A stretch of DNA of 27,884 bases from an uncultured Oscillospiraceae bacterium. GTDB taxonomy: Bacteria; Bacillota; Clostridia; Oscillospirales; Oscillospiraceae. Under the pieces are notes generated by a model that saw only the letters and a list, made by a program, of their open reading frames with translations, had not been told where the DNA came from and did not search any database. This document shows positions 7,373 through 15,595 of the stretch, in pieces. Both the position numbers and the translations under genes were made by a program. The stretch spans positions 1-27,884 of the forward strand of contig CAKSWA010000027.1 in the NCBI GenBank assembly GCA_934511165.1, read 5' to 3'. Within the stretch, counting starts at the first letter, position 1. Each line of letters opens with the position of its first letter.

Positions 7373-10216
7373 TCACTTGCTGTAACGTTCCAATGCCGGT
7401 TTCAAAAATTCTCCCGTGAAGCTCGCGCTGCACGCGGCGCATTCCTCCGGCGTACCTGTGAATACGATCTCCCCGCCGCCGTCGCCGCCCTCGGGACCGA
7501 GATCGATGATGTGGTCGGCGCATTGGATCACATCAAGATTGTGCTCGATGACAATCACCGTATTGCCCGCATCCACAAGCCGCTGCAAGACCTCCACGAG
7601 CTTGTGGACATCTGCCATGTGCAGTCCGGTCGTCGGCTCGTCGAGGATATACACCGTGCGGCCGGTATCGCGGCGGGAGAGCTCGGTGGCGAGCTTGACG
7701 CGCTGCGCCTCGCCGCCGGAAAGCGTCGGCGAGGACTGGCCGAGACGGACGTATCCGAGGCCGACATCCATGAGCGTCTGCAGCTTCGGCACGAGCTTCG
7801 GCTGGTTCTCAAAGAACGTGAGCGCTTCCTCGACGGTCATGTCGAGCACTTCGGCAATGTTCTTGCCCTTGTAGCGCACCTCGAGCGTTTCGCGGTTATA
7901 CCGCTTTCCCTTGCACACATCACACGGGACAAATACGTCCGGCAGGAAGTGCATTTCGATCTTCAATAAGCCGTCGCCGGAGCAGGCTTCGCACCGTCCG
8001 CCGCGGACGTTGAAGGAAAACCGTCCCGGCCCATAGCCGCGGAGCGCGGCATCCTTCGTGGAGGCAAAAATGTCGCGAATGTCGTTAAAGAGGCCGGTAT
8101 ACGTTGCCGGGTTGCTCCGCGGCGTGCGGCCGATGGGCGTCTGGTCAATGGCGATGACTTTATCGACATTTTCGAGCCCGTCCACGCCCGCGCATTTGCC
8201 GGGACGCACCTTTGTGCGCATTTTCTCCGAGGCAAGCGTTTTATACAGCACTTCGTTCACGAGCGAGGATTTGCCGGAGCCGGACACGCCGGTCACGCAG
8301 ATAAACTCGCCGAGAGGGAACGAAACATCGATATTTTTGAGATTGTTTTCCGTCGCACCGCGCACGGTGATATACTGGCCGTTTCCCTTCCGGCGCGTGC
8401 CGGGCAGCGGGATACGCTTGCGACCGCTTAAATAATCGCCGGTGATGCTGCGCGGCTCGGCACAGATATCCGCAACGCTTCCCTGCGCCACAACCTCGCC
8501 GCCGTGGACGCCCGCGCCGGGGCCGATGTCTACGATATAATCCGCCGCGCGCATGGTGTCCTCGTCATGCTCAACGACGATGAGCGTGTTGCCCATGTCG
8601 CGCAGATTCTTCATGGTTTTCAAAAGCTTTGCGTTGTCGCGTTGGTGCAGTCCGATGCTCGGCTCATCGAGGATATAGAGAACGCCCATGAGCGAGGAGC
8701 CGATCTGCGTGGCCAGGCGGATACGCTGCGCCTCGCCGCCGGAGAGCGTTGCCGCGGCGCGCGAGAGCGTGAGATATTGCAGACCGACGCTCTGCAAAAA
8801 ACCAAGACGGCTGCGGATTTCTTTAATGATGCGCCCGGCGATCATCGCCTGCATATCGCTCAGCTGCGGTTCCAGCGTATCGAGGAAGCGCAGGCATTCC
8901 GTTACGGGAAGGTCGCAGAACTCGGAGATATTCATCCCGCCGACGGTGACGGCGAGAACTTCCTTCCGGAGGCGGCGGCCGCCGCAGTCCGGGCAGGGTG
9001 TTTCCGCCATGCATTGCTCAATCTCCGCGCGCATGGCAGGGCTCTGCGTTTCGCGGTAGCGGCGCTCCAGATTGGCCGCGATGCCCTCAAATGGCTGATA
9101 GAGCGTCCCCTTGCCGCGCTGCTGGTCATAGTGGAGCGTCAGCTTCTCGCCGCCTGTACCGTAGAGGATGACCTTGCGCGCCTCCTCCGGCAGGTCGCGA
9201 ATGGGCGCATCAAGGCTGAAATGGTACTTTTTCGAGAGCGCTTCAAAGTACATGCGCGAGATCGTGTCGCCGCGGACATTGTTCCAGCCGGAGGCCACGA
9301 TGCCGCCGTCGAGAATGGAGAGCGCCGGGTTCGGCATGATGAGTTCGGGATCAACGCGCAGCTGCGTGCCGAGGCCGGTGCAGCTCGGGCAGGCGCCGTA
9401 GGGGTTGTTGAACGAGAATGCGCGCGGCGAGAGCTCTTCAATGGAAATGCCGCAGTCCTCGCAGGCGTAGTTCTGCGAGAATGTGAGCTCGCGTCCCTCC
9501 GCCGGGAGATCGACCGTTACAAGTCCGCCCGTGAGCGAAGACGCCGTTTCGATCGAATCCGTCAGACGGCGGCGGATGTCCGGCTTCATCACGAGACGGT
9601 CCACGACGATCTCAATGCGGTGCTTTTTATTCTTATCGAGCTCAATGGTCTCGGAAAGGTCGTAAAGGTTGCCGTCCACGCGCACGCGGACATAGCCGCT
9701 TTTGCGCGCGTCTTCAAAAATTTTGGCGTGCTCGCCCTTCTTGCCGCGGATGACCGGGGCGAGGATCTGAAGTCTCGTTCCCTCGGGCAGCGCCGTCACC
9801 TGGTCGATGATCTGGTCGATGGTCTGCTGGCGGATTTCCTTGCCGCACTTCGGGCAATGCGGAATGCCGATGCGCGCCCAGAGAAGGCGGAGATAGTCGT
9901 AAATCTCCGTCACCGTGCCGACGGTCGAGCGCGGGTTGCGGCTCGTTGTTTTCTGGTCAATGGAGATGGCGGGCGAAAGGCCGTCAATATAGTCCACGTC
10001 CGGCTTTTCCATCTGGCCGAGGAACATGCGCGCATACGAGGAAAGGCTCTCGACGTACCGGCGCTGGCCTTCGGCGTAAATTGTGTCGAAAACGAGCGTG
10101 GATTTGCCCGAGCCGGAAATGCCGGTGAATACCACAAGCTTGTCGCGCGGAATTTCCAGCGTGATGTCTTTTAAATTGTTCTGGCGTGCGCCCTTGATAT
10201 AAATGGTGTCTCTCAC
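7373..10216 (-). CDS. uvrA: Excinuclease ABC subunit A (UvrA)
   Basis: UvrA is the damage-sensing ATPase of nucleotide excision repair and loads UvrB at lesions. The product is 947 aa, a normal length. It has two ABC ATPase modules: Walker A GISGSGKST near residue 31 and GVSGSGKSS near 642, each with an LSGGEAQR signature. Zinc-module cysteines are visible in CPKCG, CEDCG, CPSCTG, CPDCGG, CEACSG and CDVCKG. The start is taken as GTG at 10216: AAGAGG lies 6 nt upstream, and VRDTIYIKGARQNNLKD matches the usual UvrA N-terminus. The ATG at 10249 lies next to the predicted -10 box, too far upstream to be in the transcript with a leader. uvrB and uvrC are not in the window. The gene heads the block running to mreB. 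Confidence 0.97.
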   Translation of the reverse strand: MRDTIYIKGARQNNLKDITLEIPRDKLVVFTGISGSGKSTLVFDTIYAEGQRRYVESLSSYARMFLGQMEKPDVDYIDGLSPAISIDQKTTSRNPRSTVGTVTEIYDYLRLLWARIGIPHCPKCGKEIRQQTIDQIIDQVTALPEGTRLQILAPVIRGKKGEHAKIFEDARKSGYVRVRVDGNLYDLSETIELDKNKKHRIEIVVDRLVMKPDIRRRLTDSIETASSLTGGLVTVDLPAEGRELTFSQNYACEDCGISIEELSPRAFSFNNPYGACPSCTGLGTQLRVDPELIMPNPALSILDGGIVASGWNNVRGDTISRMYFEALSKKYHFSLDAPIRDLPEEARKVILYGTGGEKLTLHYDQQRGKGTLYQPFEGIAANLERRYRETQSPAMRAEIEQCMAETPCPDCGGRRLRKEVLAVTVGGMNISEFCDLPVTECLRFLDTLEPQLSDMQAMIAGRIIKEIRSRLGFLQSVGLQYLTLSRAAATLSGGEAQRIRLATQIGSSLMGVLYILDEPSIGLHQRDNAKLLKTMKNLRDMGNTLIVVEHDEDTMRAADYIVDIGPGAGVHGGEVVAQGSVADICAEPRSITGDYLSGRKRIPLPGTRRKGNGQYITVRGATENNLKNIDVSFPLGEFICVTGVSGSGKSSLVNEVLYKTLASEKMRTKVRPGKCAGVDGLENVDKVIAIDQTPIGRTPRSNPATYTGLFNDIRDIFASTKDAALRGYGPGRFSFNVRGGRCEACSGDGLLKIEMHFLPDVFVPCDVCKGKRYNRETLEVRYKGKNIAEVLDMTVEEALTFFENQPKLVPKLQTLMDVGLGYVRLGQSSPTLSGGEAQRVKLATELSRRDTGRTVYILDEPTTGLHMADVHKLVEVLQRLVDAGNTVIVIEHNLDVIQCADHIIDLGPEGGDGGGEIVFTGTPEECAACSASFTGEFLKPALERYSK

Positions 10217-10252
10217 GGTGTGCCTCTTTAGAAAGAAATTATCAAGCATTTT

Positions 10253-10281
10253 ATTATACTTTATTTTATTATTGCTTTCAA
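10253..10281 (-). promoter_or_regulatory. Sigma-A promoter of uvrA
   Basis: On the minus strand TTGAAA (10276-10281) is followed by a 17-bp spacer and a perfect TATAAT (10253-10258). Transcription would start near 10246, giving a leader of about 30 nt to the GTG. I saw no clear LexA box. Confidence 0.8.
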
Positions 10282-10327
10282 GAGAAATCGCATTCGGAAA
10301 AAATTGAAAAATATCCGGAAAAAGTGC

Positions 10328-10356
10328 TTGACAAATTCGCGGATTTTTCGTATACT
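10328..10356 (+). promoter_or_regulatory. Promoter of the tRNA-Asp/tRNA-Thr pair
   Basis: TTGACA (10328-10333), a 17-bp spacer and TATACT (10351-10356) end 13 nt before the tRNA-Asp 5' end. This near-consensus promoter diverges from the uvrA promoter. Confidence 0.85.
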
Positions 10357-10369
10357 GACAAAGCCTTGA

Positions 10370-10446
10370 GGCCGAGTAGTTCAGTCGGTTAGAACGCTAG
10401 CCTGTCACGCTAGAGGTCGAGGGTTCAAGTCCCTTCTCGGTCGCCA
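10370..10446 (+). tRNA. tRNA-Asp (anticodon GTC)
   Basis: The 77-nt cloverleaf has acceptor GGCCGAG pairing with CTCGGTC, anticodon GTC at 10404-10406 in loop CTGTCAC, the GGTTCAAGTCC T-loop, discriminator G, and an encoded CCA at 10444-10446. Confidence 0.96.
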
Positions 10447-10448
10447 CC

Positions 10449-10470
10449 ATGCCCCCTTCATCGGGGGCAT
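10449..10470 (+). other. Hairpin between the two tRNAs
   Basis: An 8-bp stem (ATGCCCCC with GGGGGCAT) has a 6-nt loop. There is no T run after it, so it is more likely an RNA processing or spacer hairpin in the dicistronic tRNA precursor than a terminator. Confidence 0.6.
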
Positions 10471-10477
10471 GACTTAT

Positions 10478-10553
<76 letters not shown>

Positions 10554-10588
10554 AAAAAGCCTGAAACCTCAATGGTTTCAGGCTTTTT
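10554..10588 (+). terminator. Bidirectional terminator after tRNA-Thr
   Basis: A perfect 15-bp stem (10554-10568 with 10574-10588) with a 5-nt loop has an A run on the left and a T run on the right. It can end both the tRNA transcript and the converging nucleoside phosphorylase transcript, whose stop is at 10594. Confidence 0.9.
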
Positions 10589-10593
10589 GCTTT

Positions 10594-11361
10594 TTATATT
10601 TTCCGAACCAGCGCGATGCAGCATTCGATCAGGTTTTCCCGGATGGTCTTTTGGGCATTCCAGCCTCGAGGTTCCCATGCCGCGCCGCTCACATCGTCCC
10701 CGGCATACAGGAGCTGCACAAGCGGAATATCGTAATACTTTGATACAGCGAAAAAAGCCGCCGTTTCCATTTCGACGGTCACACAGCCCTCTTTCCGTCT
10801 GCGCTCGATCATCTCCGGCGTTTCCCGGTACATGGCATCCGTCGTCCATGTTTTTCCAATCATAAACGGCACTCCCATTTCGGACAGCGCCATCTGCGCT
10901 TTTCCCAGTGCGGGCGCATGACAGGCGACTTCCCGGGAAGGCGGAATATAGTGAAACGACGTTCCCTCGTCCCGGACAGCCGAAGCCGGGAGAATGATCT
11001 CGCCGACCGCGCTTCCCTTTGTCAGTGCACCTGCCGCACCGCATATCACGAACTTGTCGCACCCCATGGCGTGCAGTTCCTCGATCGTTCCCGCTGCGCC
11101 GGGCGCGGTGGAAAAGGGCATGGTAATGCACAGGCGTTTCTGTCCGCTTTCGTATGTATAGATCGGTATATCCAATACCTCAGAGTGAAGATGTCCGATC
11201 ACAGGCAAAGAGTGTTCCTTTACAAATTCTTCGAGCTCTTTCCGAAAAAACGTAATAACACATTTTTCCGGCAGAGTTTTTTTCAGAAAGTCCGCCGGTC
11301 GGATGATCGGATCTCTGCCGGTGTCGTACTCACAGACGGGATATTCGTGTGCGATTATCAT
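10594..11361 (-). CDS. Nucleoside phosphorylase (PNP/UDP family 1)
   Basis: This 255-aa cytoplasmic enzyme belongs to the PNP_UDP_1 superfamily, which cleaves nucleosides with phosphate in salvage pathways. The glycine-rich core GAAGAL is at 108-113 and the substrate-site motif VEMETAAF is at 196-203, where the Glu-Met-Glu contacts the ribose. The length and the N-terminal part suit a uridine phosphorylase-like member; purine substrates cannot be excluded from sequence. AGGGGG lies about 10 nt before the ATG. The gene stands alone, with its own promoter at 11403-11431 and the shared terminator at 10554-10588. Confidence 0.85.
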   Translation of the reverse strand: MIIAHEYPVCEYDTGRDPIIRPADFLKKTLPEKCVITFFRKELEEFVKEHSLPVIGHLHSEVLDIPIYTYESGQKRLCITMPFSTAPGAAGTIEELHAMGCDKFVICGAAGALTKGSAVGEIILPASAVRDEGTSFHYIPPSREVACHAPALGKAQMALSEMGVPFMIGKTWTTDAMYRETPEMIERRRKEGCVTVEMETAAFFAVSKYYDIPLVQLLYAGDDVSGAAWEPRGWNAQKTIRENLIECCIALVRKI

Positions 11362-11402
11362 GCCGGTTTTGCCCCCTGTACATTACATATCTATTGCATA
11401 AT

Positions 11403-11431
11403 ATTTTATCATTTCCATGTGTTTATTGCAA
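11403..11431 (-). promoter_or_regulatory. Promoter of the nucleoside phosphorylase gene
   Basis: On the minus strand TTGCAA (11426-11431), 17 bp and TAAAAT (11403-11408) lie about 40 nt upstream of the ATG. Confidence 0.7.
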
Positions 11432-11466
11432 TCCGCAGACAAGCACCTTCTGACGCGCGCCCGTGC

Positions 11467-11495
11467 TTGACAGCGTTCGGCTCTGAGGATACACT
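11467..11495 (+). promoter_or_regulatory. Promoter of the phosphoglucomutase gene
   Basis: TTGACA (11467-11472), a 17-bp spacer and TACACT (11490-11495) lie 43 nt upstream of the ATG at 11539. Confidence 0.75.
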
Positions 11496-11538
11496 AACAC
11501 TGGAAGCGATAATACTGCGAGTATGGGAGAATTTTACG

Positions 11539-13212
11539 ATGGACCGAAACACTCTTTATCGTCAATGGCTGGAAAAAACGGAACACAATGACGCGCTGCA
11601 CGCGGAGCTTCTGTCCATCCGCGGCGACGATGCCGCCATCGAAGATCGCTTTTACCGCGAGCTGGAATTCGGTACCGGCGGGCTGCGCGGCGTGCTCGGC
11701 GCGGGTACGAACCGCATGAACGTATTTACCGTCGGCAAGGCTACGCAGGGCTATGCCAATTATCTCAAGGCGCACTTTGCCGCGCCATCCGTCGCGATCG
11801 CCTACGACAGCCGCATCAACTCCCGGCTCTTTGCCGAGACCGCGGCGGGCGTTTTTGCCGCCAACGGCGTGCGCGTGCATCTCTACGATCATCTCATGCC
11901 GACGCCCTCGCTCTCGTTCGCGGTACGCGATCTTCGCTGCTCCGGCGGCGTCGCCGTCACGGCGAGCCACAACCCGGCCAAATACAACGGCTACAAGGTC
12001 TACGGCGCGGACGGCTGCCAGATCACGACAGAAGCCGCCAAAGCCGTTCAGAACGAAATCAATCGCGTTGATCCGTTTGCGGATGTCCGCGCGCTCGATT
12101 TTGCCGAAGCACTCGCCGCGGGCAGTGTTTCCTACATTGGCGAGGACACGATCGAGCGCTATCTCGCCGCCGTGTTGACAACCTCCGTGCTGCCGCCGGA
12201 TGTTCGGCGAAACGCCGCCATTATCTATACGCCGCTCAACGGCACGGGCATTTCCTGTGTGCCGCGCTGTCTTCGCACGCACGGCTTTACGAACATCACC
12301 CTCCCGCCGGAGCAGGCGGAGCCGGACGGGAATTTTCCGACCTGTCCCTACCCCAACCCGGAGATCCGCGAGGCGCTCGCCGTCGGTCTGCGTCTGGCGG
12401 AGGAGACCGGCAGCGAGCTGCTGCTCGCCACCGACCCGGACTGCGACCGCGTCGGCGCGGCGGCGAAAACCGGGAGCGGCTACCGGCTCATCACCGGCAA
12501 CGAAATGGGCGTTCTTCTGCTCGACTTTCTCTGCCGGATGCGCCGGACAAACGGCACGATGCCGGAGCATCCCGTGGCGGTGAAAACCATTGTCACGACG
12601 CCGATGGCGGAGAGGATCGCCGCGCACTACGGTGTGGAGCTGCGGAATGTTCTGACCGGGTTCAAATTCATCGGCGAGCAGATCGGCTTTCTCGAAAAAG
12701 CCGGTGAGGCCGGGCGGTTCATCTTCGGCTTTGAGGAGAGCTACGGGTATCTGAGCGGCAGCTTTGTGCGCGACAAGGACGCCGTGAACGCCTCGCTTCT
12801 CATCTGCGAAATGTTTGTCTGGTACAAAGCGCAGGGCAAAACGCTTGCCGACGCGCTCGAAGCGCTGTACGCCCAATACGGCTTCTTTGAATCGAAGCTG
12901 CTCTCCTTCGCGTTTGAAGGCTCAGCAGGCTTTGCGCATATGACGGAGCTGCTCGATTCTCTCCGCGTCTCCCCGCCGGAAACGCTTGCGGGAAGCAGCG
13001 TGCAGCAGATGATCGACTACGACCGGGACGAAACCGGGCTCCCCCGCTCCAACGTTCTCCGCTTTCTTCTCGACGGCGGCGAGGCCGTTGTGCGTCCCTC
13101 CGGCACAGAGCCGAAGCTCAAAATTTATCTCACCGCCGCCCGCGAAAGCCGCGAGGAGAGCCGCGCCATGCTTGCCTCGCTCGAAAAACAGCTTACCGAT
13201 TGGGCAAAGTAA
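11539..13212 (+). CDS. pgcA: Phospho-sugar mutase, PgcA-type alpha-phosphoglucomutase
   Basis: The enzyme interconverts glucose 6-phosphate and glucose 1-phosphate, feeding glycogen, UDP-glucose and glycolipid synthesis. The 557-aa product has the four alpha-D-phosphohexomutase landmarks in order: active-site TASHNPAKYNGYKV with phospho-Ser143, metal loop DPDCDRVG, sugar loop GFEESYGYL, and phosphate loop RPSGTEPKLKIYL near the C-terminus. Length and motif spelling fit the Firmicutes PgcA group better than bacterial GlmM. The frame is open further upstream, but ATG 11539 was chosen for its GGGAGA site and N-terminus (MDRNTLYRQWLEKT). It is followed after 11 nt by the TfoX-N gene. Maltodextrin breakdown could supply its substrate. 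Confidence 0.93.
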   Translation: MDRNTLYRQWLEKTEHNDALHAELLSIRGDDAAIEDRFYRELEFGTGGLRGVLGAGTNRMNVFTVGKATQGYANYLKAHFAAPSVAIAYDSRINSRLFAETAAGVFAANGVRVHLYDHLMPTPSLSFAVRDLRCSGGVAVTASHNPAKYNGYKVYGADGCQITTEAAKAVQNEINRVDPFADVRALDFAEALAAGSVSYIGEDTIERYLAAVLTTSVLPPDVRRNAAIIYTPLNGTGISCVPRCLRTHGFTNITLPPEQAEPDGNFPTCPYPNPEIREALAVGLRLAEETGSELLLATDPDCDRVGAAAKTGSGYRLITGNEMGVLLLDFLCRMRRTNGTMPEHPVAVKTIVTTPMAERIAAHYGVELRNVLTGFKFIGEQIGFLEKAGEAGRFIFGFEESYGYLSGSFVRDKDAVNASLLICEMFVWYKAQGKTLADALEALYAQYGFFESKLLSFAFEGSAGFAHMTELLDSLRVSPPETLAGSSVQQMIDYDRDETGLPRSNVLRFLLDGGEAVVRPSGTEPKLKIYLTAARESREESRAMLASLEKQLTDWAK

Positions 13213-13223
13213 AAGGAGTTTAT

Positions 13224-13550
13224 ATGGCAACATCCAAAGAATACATAGAGTTCGTCTGCGAACAGCTCGAAGGGATCGAAAACGTTACCTATAAGAAGAT
13301 GTTCGGCGAATACATGGTGTATGTGAACGCCAAGCCCATTTTCATCGTGTGCGACAACACCGTCACGGTGAAAAAGGTACCGGAGATTGCATCGCTCATG
13401 GCAGGCGCGCCCGACGGCATCCCCTACGAGGGCGCGAAGGTGCATTACATTCTTGACATTGAAAACCGTCCGCTCGTCCGCGATGTGATCGCGATCCTCG
13501 AACCGATCACGCCGCTGCCGAAAAAGCGCACGAAAAAGAAAACCGAATAA
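13224..13550 (+). CDS. TfoX N-terminal domain protein
   Basis: The 108-aa protein consists only of the TfoX/Sxy N-terminal domain; the C-terminal helix-hairpin-helix domain is missing. The typical segments YKKMFGEYMVY (from residue 23) and the following KPIFIVCDNTVTVK are present, and the C-terminus is Lys-rich. In gamma-proteobacteria full TfoX controls competence. Stand-alone N-domains in Firmicutes have no established function, so competence should not be assumed. The ATG is preceded by AAAGGAG, stronger than the frame's first possible start at 13200, which lies inside pgcA. It is co-transcribed with pgcA and followed by a terminator. Confidence 0.85.
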   Translation: MATSKEYIEFVCEQLEGIENVTYKKMFGEYMVYVNAKPIFIVCDNTVTVKKVPEIASLMAGAPDGIPYEGAKVHYILDIENRPLVRDVIAILEPITPLPKKRTKKKTE

Positions 13551-13554
13551 TCCC

Positions 13555-13594
13555 GAAAATCGCCCCGCGGCCGCCAAGCCGCGGGGCGATTTTC
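13555..13594 (+). terminator. Terminator after pgcA and the TfoX-N gene
   Basis: A 17-bp perfect stem (13555-13571 with 13578-13594) has a very GC-rich core, a 6-nt loop and a T-rich 3' arm. It begins 5 nt past the stop codon. Confidence 0.9.
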
Positions 13595-13596
13595 GT

Positions 13597-13636
13597 TTAA
13601 CAAGGATTTTACAAAAAAACCGTAGCGCATTTAACA
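13597..13636 (+). promoter_or_regulatory. PhoP-box-like direct repeats upstream of the phosphate transporter
   Basis: TTAACA (13597-13602) and TTTACA (13608-13613) are separated by 5 bp, an 11-bp period. A third copy, TTAACA, is at 13631-13636. PhoP of Bacillus subtilis binds TT(A/C/T)ACA-type hexamers at 11-bp period, so control by a PhoP-like regulator is plausible for the gene that follows. The intermediate copy expected near 13619 is missing. Confidence 0.45.
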
Positions 13637-13661
13637 TTCGTTTTGCTACGCTGGTTTTGTA
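13608..13661 (+). other. Imperfect inverted repeat in the leader of the phosphate transporter gene
   Basis: TTTACAAAA...CC at 13608-13621 faces GGTTTTGTAAA at 13651-13661, with inner GTAGC/GCTAC arms. The structure could be a leader hairpin or an operator palindrome. It overlaps the PhoP-like boxes. Confidence 0.45.
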
Positions 13662-13688
13662 AACCAAATATCAGGAAAAGGAAAAATT

Positions 13689-15455
13689 ATGGACATTTTT
13701 GACACGCTTACGATGCTCGGCGGCCTGGCGCTGTTCCTCTTCGGCATGAGTCTGATGGGGCAGGCGCTCGAACGGCGCGCCGGAGGGAAACTCCGCTCCC
13801 TGCTGGACAAAATGACCGGCAAGCCCATCGCCGGTTTTCTCACCGGTCTCGGCGTGACCGCCGTGATCCAAAGCTCTTCCGCCACGACCGTCATGGTCGT
13901 CGGCTTTGTAAACTCCGGGCTCATGACGCTGCGCCAGTCGATCAGCGTCATTATGGGCGCAAACGTCGGCACAACCGTGACGGCGTGGCTTTTGAGTCTC
14001 GGCGACATTGACGGCACGAGCGTACTCGTCCGGCTCCTGAAACCGTCTTCCTTCACGCCGATCCTCGCGGTGATCGGCATCATCCTCTACCTTTTCTGCA
14101 AAGGCAGCCGCAAAAAGGACTCCGGCGTCATCCTGCTTGGTTTCGCCACGCTGATGTTCGGCATGGAAACGATGAGCGGCGCGGTATCCGGGCTGCGCAA
14201 CGACCCGGTGTTCGTAAATCTGTTCCTCGCATTCAAAAACCCGCTGCTCGGCGTCGTGGCCGGTGCGGTGCTCACGGGCATCATCCAGTCGAGCTCGGCC
14301 TCCGTCGGCATTTTGCAGGCGCTCTCCGCCACCGGTGCGGTGAGCTACGCCGCGGCAATCCCCATCATCATGGGTCAGAACATCGGCACGACGGTGACGG
14401 CGCTTCTCTCCTCCATCGGCACAAACAAAAACGCCCGCCGCGCCGCCGTGGTGCACCTGATGTTCAACGTCATCGGCGTTGTTGTTCTGCTCACGGTGTT
14501 CACGGTCGTTCGCGCGGTGTTTGCCCCGGCGCTGCTCGACGAGGCCGCGACCCGCTCCGGCATCGCCATTGCGCATTCGATGTTCAACATTCTCTGCACC
14601 GCCATGCTCCTGCCCGCCGGTGGGCTGCTCGAAAAGCTTGCCATCCGGATCGTGCCGAACGGCGGCGAGAAGGAGCATCGCGTAGAGCTTGACGAGCGTC
14701 TGCTCGCGACCCCGGCGCTGGCGCTCTCCCGCAGCCGCGCCGTTGCCTCGGACATGGCCGAGCACGCCGTGCGCGCTCTGAAGGATTCTCTCGCCGCAAT
14801 CGACAACTACTCCCCCGAGCTCGCCGAGCGCATCCGGCAGGACGAGGAGCTCTGCGATCACTATGAAGACATTCTCAGCACGTATCTTGTAAAGCTCAGC
14901 GCCGAACCGATGGGCACCGCGGAGAGCGAGGAGGCCGCCGCGCTTCTGAAATCCATCGGCGATTTTGAGCGCATTTCCGACCACGCCGTCAACACGCTCG
15001 AATCCGCCGAGGAGCTGCGCGACAAGAATCTCGCATTCTCGCCGAACGCCGTCGCCGAATTTTCGGTGCTCGCCGGGGCGGTCAGCGAAATTCTCGATCT
15101 CTCACTCCGGTGCTTTGAAACAAATGACAGCGCCGTCGCCGCTGAGGTCGAGCCGCTGGAGCAGGTCATTGACCAGCTCAAGGAATCGATGCGCACGCGC
15201 CACATCCGGCGTTTGCAGCAGGGCGGGTGCAGCATCGAGCTCGGCTTTATTCTCTCCGATCTTCTCACCGGTCTCGAGCGCACATCCGACCATTGCTCCA
15301 ACATTGCCGGGTGCGTCATCGACATGGCGCAGCACAATCTCAATCTCCACGAGTCGCTGCGCGCCACGCGGCTCGAAAGTGCCGACTTCCTCCGCGAATT
15401 TGACCGCTACGCCCGCAAGTATGCACTCCCCGCATCCACGGCAATCGCGGACTGA
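13689..15455 (+). CDS. Na+/phosphate cotransporter, NptA family with PhoU-like tail
   Basis: This membrane protein imports (or in some members exports) phosphate with sodium. The 588-aa product has two inverted Na/Pi cotransporter repeats. Each carries the signature QSSSA: QSSSATT at 61-67, with MGANVGTTVT at about 89-98, and QSSSASV near 199 with MGQNIGTTVT near 229. About eight hydrophobic segments fill residues 5-330. A helical PhoU-like cytoplasmic domain occupies roughly 345-575 and includes DFERISDHAVN and LERTSDHCSN, typical PhoU-repeat spellings. AGGAAAAGGA precedes the ATG. The PhoP-like repeats upstream suit induction under phosphate limitation. No pst, phoB or phoR genes are nearby. 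Confidence 0.93.
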   Translation: MDIFDTLTMLGGLALFLFGMSLMGQALERRAGGKLRSLLDKMTGKPIAGFLTGLGVTAVIQSSSATTVMVVGFVNSGLMTLRQSISVIMGANVGTTVTAWLLSLGDIDGTSVLVRLLKPSSFTPILAVIGIILYLFCKGSRKKDSGVILLGFATLMFGMETMSGAVSGLRNDPVFVNLFLAFKNPLLGVVAGAVLTGIIQSSSASVGILQALSATGAVSYAAAIPIIMGQNIGTTVTALLSSIGTNKNARRAAVVHLMFNVIGVVVLLTVFTVVRAVFAPALLDEAATRSGIAIAHSMFNILCTAMLLPAGGLLEKLAIRIVPNGGEKEHRVELDERLLATPALALSRSRAVASDMAEHAVRALKDSLAAIDNYSPELAERIRQDEELCDHYEDILSTYLVKLSAEPMGTAESEEAAALLKSIGDFERISDHAVNTLESAEELRDKNLAFSPNAVAEFSVLAGAVSEILDLSLRCFETNDSAVAAEVEPLEQVIDQLKESMRTRHIRRLQQGGCSIELGFILSDLLTGLERTSDHCSNIAGCVIDMAQHNLNLHESLRATRLESADFLREFDRYARKYALPASTAIAD

Positions 15456-15542
15456 TTCCGTCACTTTCTCTTTCTCCGGCAGCGTCTTTTTTGTCTTTGT
15501 GACAGCGGCGCTGCTTTTTTACGCGAAATCGATGCGTTCTTC

Positions 15543-15580
15543 TTGCTTTTTTTCCTACCTTAATGGTATACTTACACCAT
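15543..15580 (+). promoter_or_regulatory. Promoter with overlapping palindrome before the TetR-type gene
   Basis: TTGCTT (15543-15548), 18 bp and TATACT (15567-15572) form a likely promoter. The 18-bp stretch ATGGTATACTTACACCAT (15563-15580) covers the -10 and has ATGGT/ACCAT arms. It could be the operator by which the TetR-like protein represses itself. Confidence 0.5.
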
Positions 15581-15595
15581 GTTTTTCCGAAGGAA

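Noticed and set aside
8504..10174. Long plus-strand open frame opposite uvrA (556 codons)
   Set aside because: Antisense shadow of uvrA, with no ribosome site and a composition typical of antisense high-GC frames.
10217..10249. ATG 10249 as the uvrA start
   Set aside because: It lies at the predicted transcription start, has no ribosome site, and adds 11 residues not usual for UvrA.
11494..12876. Minus-strand open frame opposite the phosphoglucomutase gene
   Set aside because: Shadow frame; the plus strand has intact active-site and metal-binding motifs.
13200..13223. Upstream start of the TfoX-N frame at 13200
   Set aside because: It lies inside pgcA; AAAGGAG clearly serves ATG 13224.
13671..14984. 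Minus-strand open frame opposite the phosphate transporter (His, Arg and Glu rich)
   Set aside because: Antisense artefact; the plus strand has paired QSSSA repeats.
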